DNA of 64,000 bases, from NCBI GenBank assembly GCA_039714555.1, contig JBDLJB010000002.1, forward strand, positions 1-64,000, read 5' to 3'. Positions 52,011 to 61,239 of the stretch are shown one piece after another. Both the position numbers and the translations under genes were made by a program. Source of the DNA: Namhaeicola sp039714555. Its GTDB lineage: Bacteria; Bacteroidota; Bacteroidia; Flavobacteriales; Flavobacteriaceae. Within the stretch, counting starts at the first letter, position 1. Every line of letters starts with the position of its first letter. The notes under the pieces are model-generated. The model saw only the letters and a program-made list of their open reading frames with translations. It did no database searches and had not been told where the DNA came from.

Positions 52011-52646
52011 GTGTTAGATATAGAGTATAATTCGGATAGAGAAATTATGAAAATTCCGGAGTACGGAAGACATTTACAAAAATTAGTAAATTATTGTATT
52101 TTAATTGAAGATAAAGATGAACGTAATAAAATGGCAAAAGCCATAGTAGATGTTATGGGGAATTTACAACCTCATTTACGTGATGTTCCTGATTTTCAAC
52201 ATAAACTTTGGGATCAATTGTTTATTATTTCTGATTATAAATTAGAAGTTGATTCGCCATATCCTAAACCTTTAAAAGAAGTTTTACAAGCTAAACCGGA
52301 ACCTTTGCCTTATCCAAAATCAGCTTCAAAATACAGATTTTATGGTAATAACATTCAAATAATGATTGATGCTGCCAATGCTTGGGAGGAAGGTGAAATG
52401 AAAGAAGCCCTTGTTTATACGATAGCAAATCATATGAAAAAATGCTATTTAAATTGGAATAAGGATACTGTTGAGGATAAAACGATCTTTAAACATTTGC
52501 TTGAGCTTTCAGGAGGGAAAATCGATTTTTCTAAAAAAAATGAAGAACTATCTGAAAGTAAAAGTTTATTGCGCAAAAAAATAAATAAACCCACTTATAA
52601 AAGTAGCTCAAAACAATACAAAAAAAACCCTAAGTGGAAAAAATAG
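52011..52646 (+). CDS. DUF4290 domain protein
   Basis: The 211-residue protein begins at GTG 52011 with MLDIEYNSDREIMKIPEYGRHLQKLVNYC and contains HLRDVPDFQHKLWDQLFIISDYKLEVDSPYP, which I recognise from the DUF4290 family of Bacteroidota. The last 40 residues are basic and disordered (LLRKKINKPTYKSSSKQYKKNPKWKK), suggesting nucleic-acid contact. An AGGAAG sequence lies about 5-10 nt before the GTG, unusual for this group, where Shine-Dalgarno sites are rare. murA follows after 23 nt, so they are co-transcribed. The function is unknown. Confidence 0.82.
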   Translation: MLDIEYNSDREIMKIPEYGRHLQKLVNYCILIEDKDERNKMAKAIVDVMGNLQPHLRDVPDFQHKLWDQLFIISDYKLEVDSPYPKPLKEVLQAKPEPLPYPKSASKYRFYGNNIQIMIDAANAWEEGEMKEALVYTIANHMKKCYLNWNKDTVEDKTIFKHLLELSGGKIDFSKKNEELSESKSLLRKKINKPTYKSSSKQYKKNPKWKK

Positions 52647-52669
52647 AACTTCTTTAAACATTTTGCATT

Positions 52670-53986
52670 ATGTCAATATTTAAAATTGAAGGCGGCTTTG
52701 AATTAAAGGGAGAAATCACTCCTCAAGGTGCTAAAAACGAAGCTTTACAAATAATTTGTGCAACTCTTTTAACTGCTGAAAAGGTTACTATAAGCAATAT
52801 TCCAGACATTAGAGATGTAAATAAACTTATTTATATTTTAGGTGAATTGGGGGTTAAAATTGAAAAGATCAAAGACAATACTTATACTTTTCAAGCTGAT
52901 GATATTGATTTAGATTATTTAGAATCTTTAAAATTTAAAAAAGAAGGAAGTTCATTAAGAGGTTCTATAATGATTGTTGGTCCTCTTTTAACAAGATTTG
53001 GAAGAGGGTATATTCCAAGACCCGGAGGTGATAAAATTGGAAGAAGGAGGTTAGATACACATTTTGAGGGTTTTATAAAACTTGGTGCTAAATTCAGGTA
53101 TAATAAAAATGAATATTTTTATGGAGTTGAGGCAAAAAAATTAAAAGGAACTTATATGTTGCTTGATGAAGCTTCTGTAACAGGAACTGCAAACATAATT
53201 ATGGCAGCAGTTTTAGCAGATGGTGAAACAATAATTTACAATGCAGCTTGTGAACCTTATATTCAACAACTTTCAAAGATGTTGGTAAGTATGGGCGCAA
53301 AAATAAGTGGAATAGGTTCAAATAGATTGACAATAGAAGGAGTTGAATCATTATCCGGTTGTGAGCATAGAATACTACCAGACATGATTGAAATTGGTAG
53401 TTGGATAGGGATGGCTGTTATGACTAGATCAGAATTGACCATTAAAAATGTAAGTTGGGAAAATTTAGGTCAGATTCCGAATGTTTTTAAAAAGCTAGGA
53501 ATAGAATTAGAAAAGATAAATGATGATATTTTTATTCCTAAACAAGAAAGTTATTCTATACAAAGTGATTTAGATGATTCAATTTTAACAATTTCTGATG
53601 CTCCTTGGCCGGGATTTACACCCGATTTGCTAAGTATAGTTTTGGTTGTTGCATCACAAGCAAAAGGCAGTGTTTTGATACATCAAAAAATGTTTGAAAG
53701 CAGATTGTTCTTTGTAGATAAACTAATTGATATGGGTGCGAAAATAATTTTGTGTGATCCGCATCGTGCAACCGTTATCGGTTTAAATCATGAATCAAGT
53801 CTGAGAGGAACAACACTTACTTCACCAGATATTAGGGCAGGAATATCATTGCTGATTGCTGCGCTTTCTGCAACAGGTAAAAGCACTATTCATAATATTG
53901 AACAAATTGACAGAGGATATGAAAAAATTGATGAACGATTAAGGGCTTTGGGCGCAAAAATTGAAAGAATAGAAGATACTTTCTAA
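52670..53986 (+). CDS. murA: UDP-N-acetylglucosamine 1-carboxyvinyltransferase, Asp at the fosfomycin-target position
   Basis: MurA transfers enolpyruvyl from PEP to UDP-GlcNAc, the first committed step of peptidoglycan synthesis. The 438 residues have the two-domain EPT fold: GAKNEALQIICATLL at 20-34, RPGGDKIGRRRLDTHFEGF at 117-135, EASVTGTANIIMAA, and SPDIRAGISLLIAALSATG near the end. The loop normally reads GGCxIG (Cys115 in E. coli); here it is GGDKIG, with Asp121 (codon GAT at 53030). A C115D form is active but insensitive to fosfomycin in other bacteria. It follows DUF4290 closely. Confidence 0.95.
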   Translation: MSIFKIEGGFELKGEITPQGAKNEALQIICATLLTAEKVTISNIPDIRDVNKLIYILGELGVKIEKIKDNTYTFQADDIDLDYLESLKFKKEGSSLRGSIMIVGPLLTRFGRGYIPRPGGDKIGRRRLDTHFEGFIKLGAKFRYNKNEYFYGVEAKKLKGTYMLLDEASVTGTANIIMAAVLADGETIIYNAACEPYIQQLSKMLVSMGAKISGIGSNRLTIEGVESLSGCEHRILPDMIEIGSWIGMAVMTRSELTIKNVSWENLGQIPNVFKKLGIELEKINDDIFIPKQESYSIQSDLDDSILTISDAPWPGFTPDLLSIVLVVASQAKGSVLIHQKMFESRLFFVDKLIDMGAKIILCDPHRATVIGLNHESSLRGTTLTSPDIRAGISLLIAALSATGKSTIHNIEQIDRGYEKIDERLRALGAKIERIEDTF

Positions 53987-54024
53987 AAATACTTCAAATT
54001 TTATTTATAATAAATGACAATGTG

Positions 54025-54054
54025 GCATAGATTCATGCTTGGCAATGAATTTGC
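54025..54054. promoter_or_regulatory. Inverted repeat upstream of grpE
   Basis: ATTCAT (54031-54036) and ATGAAT (54045-54050) flank GCTTGGCA, with outer GCA/TGC matches. It is not a CIRCE element. It could be an operator in the grpE-dnaJ promoter region, about 40 nt before the ATG. Confidence 0.3.
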
Positions 54055-54090
54055 TTTGGATTGTTGTAAGAATTAAAATTTAGGATAAAA

Positions 54091-54666
54091 ATGACAAATA
54101 ATAAAGATAATAGTAACGAACTCGAAAATGAAATTTTTGAAGATGATTTATTAAATGAAGAGGTAGAAAACAATGATGAAGAGCTTGAAAATCAGGATGA
54201 TAAAAATGAAGAAGTAAGTGAAATTGACAAATTAAAAGGAGAGGTTAAAAAAGAGAAAGACAATTTTCTACGTTTGTTTGCTGAATTTGAGAACTATAAA
54301 AAAAGAACATCTAAAGAACGCATTGAATTATTCAGTACTGCAAATAAGGAATTAATGACAGCTCTTTTGCCAATTTTAGATGATTTTGAACGAGGATTAA
54401 AAGAGATAGAGAAATCATCTGATAAAGCATTATTAGAAGGTATGCAATTGATATACACTAAATATAAAAGTATACTTACTCAAAAGGGATTAAAAGATAT
54501 CGAAATTAAAGAAGGAGATGTGTTTGATGCAGAAATCCATGAAGCTATTTCACAAATTCCTGCTCCATCAAAAAAACTTAAAGGTAAAATAATTGATGTA
54601 GTAGAAAAAGGGTATAAACTAGGAGAAACCATAATTAGGTACCCTAAAGTTGTAATTGGAAATTAA
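54091..54666 (+). CDS. grpE: Nucleotide exchange factor GrpE
   Basis: GrpE releases ADP from DnaK. The 191 residues start with an acidic disordered part (NELENEIFEDDLLNEEVENNDEELEN), followed by a long coiled coil (EIDKLKGEVKKEKDNFLRLFAEFENYKKRTSKERIELF) and the C-terminal beta domain (DVFDAEIHEAISQIPAPSKKLKGKIIDVVEKGYKLGETIIRYPKVVIG). dnaJ follows after 33 nt. dnaK is not in the window, so the chaperone genes are split. Confidence 0.96.
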   Translation: MTNNKDNSNELENEIFEDDLLNEEVENNDEELENQDDKNEEVSEIDKLKGEVKKEKDNFLRLFAEFENYKKRTSKERIELFSTANKELMTALLPILDDFERGLKEIEKSSDKALLEGMQLIYTKYKSILTQKGLKDIEIKEGDVFDAEIHEAISQIPAPSKKLKGKIIDVVEKGYKLGETIIRYPKVVIGN

Positions 54667-54699
54667 AATTATTTAATAATAATATAAAAATTTGAACTT

Positions 54700-55818
54700 G
54701 TGAAAAAAGACTATTATGAGGTATTAGGGGTAAATAAAAATGCAACGGCAAGTGAGATCAAAAAAGCTTATCGCAAAAGAGCATTAGAAGATCATCCTGA
54801 TAAGAATCCTGGAGATAAAGCCTCTGAAGAAAGATTTAAACAAGCTGCAGAAGCGTATGAAATTTTAAGTAATCAAAATAAAAAAGCCAAGTATGACCAA
54901 TATGGCCATGCAGCCTTTGAACAAGGAGGGCAAGGAGGTTTCGGCGGAAGCATGAATATGGATGATATCTTTAGTCAGTTTGGAGATATCTTTGGTGGTC
55001 ATTTTGGTGGTGGTTTTGGTTTTAGTGGAAGTGGAGGCTCAAGAAGAACTCGTGTTAAAGGGAGTAATTTGAGAATACGCGTTAAGTTAGAATTAAAGGA
55101 TATCCTAAATGGAGTTGAGAAAAAAGTAAAAGTAAAACGCTTAGTCAAAGCAAAAGGAGTAACCTATAAAACATGCCAAACCTGTAATGGTCAAGGCAGT
55201 GTTACCCGAATAACCAATACTATTTTAGGGAGAATGCAAACAGCTTCTACTTGTCCTACATGTCAGGGTTCAGGTAAAATAGTTGATCATCGTCCTAAAA
55301 ATGCTGATGCTAATGGAATGTTAATGGAAGAAGAAACAGTATCAATTAATATTCCGCCAGGTGTTACTGATGGTGTACAATTAAAAGTTACTGGTAAGGG
55401 TAATGAAGCTCCAGGTGATGGAATTCCGGGTGATATATTGGTAATTATTCAAGAGATTCATCATGAAAAACTAAAACGAGAAGGTAATAATTTACATTAC
55501 GACTTATATATAAACTTTTCTGAAGCAGCTTTAGGGGCTACAAAAGAGATTGATGCAATATCAAGTAAAGTCCGTATAAAAATTGATGAAGGCACCCAGT
55601 CAGGTAAAATTTTACGTTTGCGGGGTAAAGGTCTGGAAAGTTTAGATCATTATGGGAAAGGAGATCTGTTAGTTCATATCAATGTATGGACTCCTCAAAA
55701 ACTTTCAAAAGATCAAAAAGATTTCTTTAATAAGATGAAAGATGATATAAATTTCATACCTGATCCATCGGATAATGAAAAATCATTTTTTGAAAAAGTA
55801 AAAGATATGTTCTTATAA
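54700..55818 (+). CDS. dnaJ: Chaperone DnaJ, with only one pair of zinc-finger motifs
   Basis: This Hsp40 co-chaperone starts at GTG 54700 and has 372 residues. The J domain (1-70) has HPD in DHPDKNPG, then a Gly/Phe region (73-108), then the substrate-binding region. Canonical DnaJ has four CxxCxGxG motifs; here only CQTCNGQG and CPTCQGSG are present, 26 residues apart, resembling the inner pair (motifs 2 and 3, zinc centre II). The region before reads VKVKRLVKAKGVTYKT without Cys. C-terminal domains are intact (INIPPGVTDGVQLKVTGKGNEAPG). It is co-transcribed with grpE. Confidence 0.94.
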   Translation: MKKDYYEVLGVNKNATASEIKKAYRKRALEDHPDKNPGDKASEERFKQAAEAYEILSNQNKKAKYDQYGHAAFEQGGQGGFGGSMNMDDIFSQFGDIFGGHFGGGFGFSGSGGSRRTRVKGSNLRIRVKLELKDILNGVEKKVKVKRLVKAKGVTYKTCQTCNGQGSVTRITNTILGRMQTASTCPTCQGSGKIVDHRPKNADANGMLMEEETVSINIPPGVTDGVQLKVTGKGNEAPGDGIPGDILVIIQEIHHEKLKREGNNLHYDLYINFSEAALGATKEIDAISSKVRIKIDEGTQSGKILRLRGKGLESLDHYGKGDLLVHINVWTPQKLSKDQKDFFNKMKDDINFIPDPSDNEKSFFEKVKDMFL

Positions 55819-55863
55819 CATCTTTAAAATCAACGAAAAAGAAAGATATAATATTAATATTTG

Positions 55864-55895
55864 TTTGAGGAAATTAAATAATATTATTATATTTG
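55864..55895 (+). promoter_or_regulatory. Promoter of small RNA 1
   Basis: TTTG (55864-55867) and TATATTTG (55888-55895) are separated by 20 nt, fitting the Bacteroidota consensus. It lies 46 nt after dnaJ and just before the first hairpin. Confidence 0.6.
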
Positions 55896-55898
55896 TTA

Positions 55899-55974
55899 TG
55901 CTGAATTTTTAATTCAGCAACTTTTTCTTTTTCATAGCAATTTTCCCACTCTATATTTTAGGGTGGGTTTTTTT
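55899..55974 (+). ncRNA. Candidate small RNA 1 (two hairpins, shared core)
   Basis: The RNA would begin with the perfect hairpin TGCTGAATT-TTT-AATTCAGCA (55899-55919). Next comes a pyrimidine-rich linker, then a terminator hairpin CCCACTCTA/TAGGGTGGG (55945-55967) with T7. The segment 55926-55950, covering most of the linker and the first base pairs of the terminator, is identical to 56142-56166 in small RNA 2. A good promoter lies immediately upstream. It has no ORF of note. It could also be a read-through product or a dnaJ 3' element, but promoter plus terminator argue for an independent RNA of about 75 nt. Confidence 0.6.
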
Positions 55975-56074
55975 ATTTTTAAAATAGAATTTCCATTTTG
56001 TTCATTTTGTTAGAAATCTGATTTACAAACGATTAATTATTTTTTTAAGAAATAATTAATTTTTTTTATATTTA

Positions 56075-56107
56075 TTTGCATATAATATAATATTATATGT
56101 AACTTTA
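56075..56107 (+). promoter_or_regulatory. Possible promoter of small RNA 2
   Basis: TTTG (56075-56078) is followed after 21 nt by TAACTTTA (56100-56107), one mismatch from TAnnTTTG. The spacing is at the edge of the range, so it is weaker than the promoter of small RNA 1. Confidence 0.4.
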
Positions 56108-56112
56108 CAATT

Positions 56113-56192
56113 CCAAAAAATATTACTATTTATAGTAATATTCTTTTTCATAGCAATTTTCCCACTTTTGTTTTTCAAAAGTGGGTTTTTTT
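56113..56192 (+). ncRNA. Candidate small RNA 2 (paralogue of small RNA 1)
   Basis: The first hairpin is AATATTACTA-TTTA-TAGTAATATT (56119-56142), different in sequence from that of copy 1 but in the same place. The shared 25-nt core follows (56142-56166), then the terminator hairpin CCCACTTTTG-TTTTT-CAAAAGTGGG (56161-56185) with T7. The last 18 nt (GTGGG, T7, A, T5) are again identical to copy 1. Pairing is kept while the stem sequences differ, the usual sign of selected RNA structure. It ends about 35 nt before rnpB and has no believable reading frame. Confidence 0.6.
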
Positions 56193-56212
56193 ATTTTTTG
56201 AATTGTATTTCG

Positions 56213-56220
56213 TATTTTTG
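56213..56220 (+). promoter_or_regulatory. -7 element of rnpB
   Basis: TATTTTTG ends 8 nt before the predicted RNA start, exactly where a Bacteroidota -7 element should be. No standard -33 TTG was found. Confidence 0.55.
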
Positions 56221-56228
56221 CAAAAAAT

Positions 56229-56562
56229 AAGTAGATCGTCTTATCGCTTTTTTCTGAATTAAATCTAGAAAAGAGAGGAAAGTCCGGACACCGTAGAGTA
56301 GCATAGCGGATAACATCCGTCATCACGTTAATAGCGTGATAGGACAAGTGCAACAGAAAGCAAGTACAGTTAGGCTGTAGTGAAACCAGGTAAACTCTAT
56401 GTGGTGTAATGCTAAGTAAATTGAAGTTTCGTTTTTAACGAAAAAGAGTTACTCGCTCGAATTCAATGGGTAAGCAGCTAGAATTGTAAAGTAATTTACA
56501 ATGCAGATAAATGATAAGAACTACGTACAGCGTAGTACAGAATCCGGCTTATAGATCTACTT
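56229..56562 (+). ncRNA. rnpB: RNase P RNA
   Basis: This is the catalytic RNA that matures tRNA 5' ends. The conserved GAGAGGAAAGUCCGGAC region is at 56273-56289, GAAACCAGGUAAACUC-type sequence lies in the middle, and the 3' conserved ACAGAAUCCGGCUUAU is at about 56537-56552. Terminal helix P1 pairs AGTAGATC (56230-56237) with GATCTACT (56554-56561). The length of about 333 nt and the layout fit bacterial class A RNase P RNA. T-rich sequence follows the 3' end. The protein subunit gene rnpA is not in the window. Confidence 0.93.
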
Positions 56563-56701
56563 TATTTTTATCATATTCTCAATAAATTTACTTATTTAAC
56601 CTAGTATATTGATAAATATATAATATATTATCATATATTTATTAGAATCATAAATATATATAGTAATTTTTATTAATATTTAAAAATAGCAAGATATTTT
56701 G

Positions 56702-56709
56702 TAAATTTG
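56702..56709 (+). promoter_or_regulatory. -7 element upstream of the aconitase gene
   Basis: TAAATTTG matches TAnnTTTG, 43 nt before the ATG at 56753. No standard -33 TTG. Confidence 0.5.
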
Positions 56710-56752
56710 TGTTCCTTTTAACACTAGATATATTCATTTAAAAAATTATATT

Positions 56753-59014
<2,262 letters not shown>

Positions 59015-59029
59015 TCTTTAAAGTTATCT

Positions 59030-59071
59030 AAAATAAAATGCCCTTCAAATTGAAGGGCATTTTATTTTTTT
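59030..59071. terminator. Bidirectional intrinsic terminator between aconitase and phosphofructokinase genes
   Basis: A near-perfect palindrome centred at 59049 pairs AAATAAAATGCCCTTCA with TGAAGGGCATTTTATTT. It has T-rich tracts on both strands and serves both convergent genes. Confidence 0.93.
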
Positions 59072-59083
59072 GATGAAATTTTA

Positions 59084-60289
59084 TTAACTATCAGCTGCCA
59101 TCAAAAACATAGGTTTCATTTCAAATCTATGATAATGAGGTCTTAAACGTTTAATATTATAATACTTTTCAATATTTACTATCTTTTTTGAACTGGTAAC
59201 AACCTCTAAAGGAACATCATCATATCTTCCGTTTTTCAATACTACAAGTCGCCCGTGAAAACCACCAAGAATTAAATCTAACGCTAAATTACCATAAGCC
59301 ATTGGAACAATAGAATCAACAGCATCAGGATCACCACCTCTTACTAAATAACCAAGTTTTTGATTGATGATATTAATTGTTTTACCATTGTTAAATTTTG
59401 GAGTAAGACTTTTGATCTCAGCAGAAATCATATCACCAACACCTCCTAATTTTGCATGGCCAAACATATCTTTTTCTGAATCTTGGAATATCATTTCACC
59501 ACCTTTAAACAAAGTTCCTTCTGAAGCTAGAACAACGGAATACCTGCTAGGATTGTTATTGCGATCTTGCACAAGTAATTCGGTTAGATGTTCAATATCA
59601 AAATTATATTCAGGTATAACACATCTATTAGCTGCACCAGCCATAGTAGGTAACATGGCTGTAAAACCAGCATATCTTCCAAATACTTCCATTACCAAAA
59701 TTCTTTCGTGTGAACCTGCAGATGTTCTTAGATTATTGGTCATCATTATTGTTCTTGTAACACATGTGCTAAATCCAATGCAATAATCTGTGCCTGGAAC
59801 ATCGTTATCCATTGTTTTTGGTATAGCAACAACTTTTACACCTTCTTTGTACATTCTAACACCATAACTAAGTGTATCATCACCTCCAATAGGTATTAGA
59901 TAATCAACGCCTAACCATTCCAAATTTTTAATAATTTCAGGAGTTAGGTCATTAATCTCTTTATTGTAGGTAGATTTTAAATGCTCAGGAACTTTATCTT
60001 TTGGCATATGACTTGGCTTGGTTCTCGATGAATGTAAAAAAGTACCACCTGTACGACCAGCCTTATCAACGATTTCGTTTGTTAGAGTAATAAAATTATT
60101 GCTATTATCGGCTTTTTTATCTCTTAAAAGTTCAGTTATACCAGCCCAACCACGTCGTAATCCAATAACTCTATATCCTTCTCTATTTGCCCTAATTGTA
60201 ATTGCACGAATAGCAGGATTAAGACCTGGAACATCACCACCACCTGTTAAAATTGCAATGATGCCTTTTATTTTTTTTGCATTTGCCAT
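59084..60289 (-). CDS. 6-phosphofructokinase family enzyme with PPi-type active-site residues
   Basis: The enzyme phosphorylates fructose 6-phosphate. LTGGGDVPGLNPAIRA (14-29) and MEVFGRYAGFTAML are family motifs, and the length is 401 residues. Two positions that separate donor use read as in PPi-dependent enzymes: GGDDT at 135-139 (ATP enzymes have GGDGS) and PKTMDND at 157-163, where Lys158 replaces the Gly of ATP enzymes (PGTIDND). It also resembles the mixed-substrate group III PFKs such as the actinobacterial PPi-PFK. A PPi-linked reaction could run reversibly, but an ATP-using enzyme cannot be excluded from sequence alone. It ends at the bidirectional terminator. Confidence 0.9.
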   Translation of the reverse strand: MANAKKIKGIIAILTGGGDVPGLNPAIRAITIRANREGYRVIGLRRGWAGITELLRDKKADNSNNFITLTNEIVDKAGRTGGTFLHSSRTKPSHMPKDKVPEHLKSTYNKEINDLTPEIIKNLEWLGVDYLIPIGGDDTLSYGVRMYKEGVKVVAIPKTMDNDVPGTDYCIGFSTCVTRTIMMTNNLRTSAGSHERILVMEVFGRYAGFTAMLPTMAGAANRCVIPEYNFDIEHLTELLVQDRNNNPSRYSVVLASEGTLFKGGEMIFQDSEKDMFGHAKLGGVGDMISAEIKSLTPKFNNGKTINIINQKLGYLVRGGDPDAVDSIVPMAYGNLALDLILGGFHGRLVVLKNGRYDDVPLEVVTSSKKIVNIEKYYNIKRLRPHYHRFEMKPMFLMAADS

Positions 60290-60664
60290 ATAAAAATATT
60301 TATTAAAAAATTAATTAAATAGAATATATAGATGTTTTCTATATATTGTTTGATTATTTCGCAACGACATGTTTTCGAACATGTTGAATTGTCATAATTT
60401 CATGTAAATTTATAAAAAACATTTGGTATTTCTTACTATAAGATAGAAGTAATATTAACAATGAAAAGCAAAATGAAATAATATTAAAATTTGTAAAGTA
60501 TTTTTGTAATCAATTATTGTTAATTCGTTTAAATTTAAAATATTTGGCAATGTTTACTTTGAAGAAAAAGTATTATTTAGAATGAACGATTTCAATAATG
60601 GCTGCAATATTTTTACAAACCTTATATTTCAAATTCACCGCAGCTTCTGAAAATGTTTATATTT
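60290..60664. other. 375-nt intergenic region before the phosphofructokinase gene
   Basis: No gene is supported here. It holds two perfect hairpins in the probable leader of the phosphofructokinase gene: AATATATAG/CTATATATT (60323-60331 with 60339-60347) and ACATGTT-TTCG-AACATGT (60367-60384). No T tract follows them on the minus strand, so they are not terminators. The rest is AT-rich without a recognisable motif. Confidence 0.6.
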
Positions 60665-61141
60665 TTATTTATCTAAAATAGGGCCTTTTGTTTTTCTCAT
60701 TAATATTTCATCATATCCTTCAGCAATATAATCAGTTAATGTACCAACTTTTTCATAACCCAATTTTTGATAAAAAATTTGAGCTTTATTATTAAAAGAT
60801 GATACACATAAGAACACATTCTGACTCATTGAAAAAAGATGATCTTCTATATAATTCATCATTTTTTCTCCTAAATTTTTACCTCTCCATTCTTTTTTGA
60901 GAGCAATGCTTTTTAAATACCCGGTAAATGCTCCTTTTGTTTGTAGCACAAAAGTGCCAACAATGATATTTTCAATAAAAACTGCATATGTTTCATTTAA
61001 AGTGTCATTAAGGTTATTTAATATGGCTTTTTGAGAAATTCCTAAAGTTATCCAGGGATCTGAACTTGACATAATTTTAGCGCAAATCTCTTTTTCCTCT
61101 TTTGAAGTAATCTTTTTGATCTTTGGTTGATATAAACTCAT
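60665..61141 (-). CDS. GNAT family N-acetyltransferase
   Basis: The 158-residue protein shows the acetyl-CoA-binding motif A LKSIALKKEWRGKNLGEKMMNYIEDHL (R-G-x-N-L-G) and the C-terminal NNKAQIFYQKLGYEKVGTL. It has no signal peptide. The acetyl acceptor cannot be predicted. The N-terminal part (SDPWITLGISQKAILNNL) is not informative. It is divergent from the sodium:solute symporter gene and separated from the phosphofructokinase gene by 375 nt. Confidence 0.85.
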   Translation of the reverse strand: MSLYQPKIKKITSKEEKEICAKIMSSSDPWITLGISQKAILNNLNDTLNETYAVFIENIIVGTFVLQTKGAFTGYLKSIALKKEWRGKNLGEKMMNYIEDHLFSMSQNVFLCVSSFNNKAQIFYQKLGYEKVGTLTDYIAEGYDEILMRKTKGPILDK

Positions 61142-61239
61142 TATTATTTTATTTAAAAAAAAATAAAAGTAATCAATTTTTAAGCTTTATGATTTGATTA
61201 ATTTTAATATTTTTAACTTTTGTAAATGATCTTTTTTAG

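Noticed and set aside
56126..56353. 75-codon open frame on the minus strand across small RNA 2 and the 5' part of rnpB
   Set aside because: It runs antisense to a clear RNase P RNA and to the repeat unit, has no family resemblance and no promoter on that strand.
59364..59786. 140-codon open frame on the plus strand inside the phosphofructokinase gene
   Set aside because: It is antisense to a well-conserved enzyme gene and shows no family pattern.
60571..60658. 26-codon minus-strand fragment, possible gene remnant
   Set aside because: It is too short and matches no family I recognise; the upstream stop is close, so chance is the simplest explanation.
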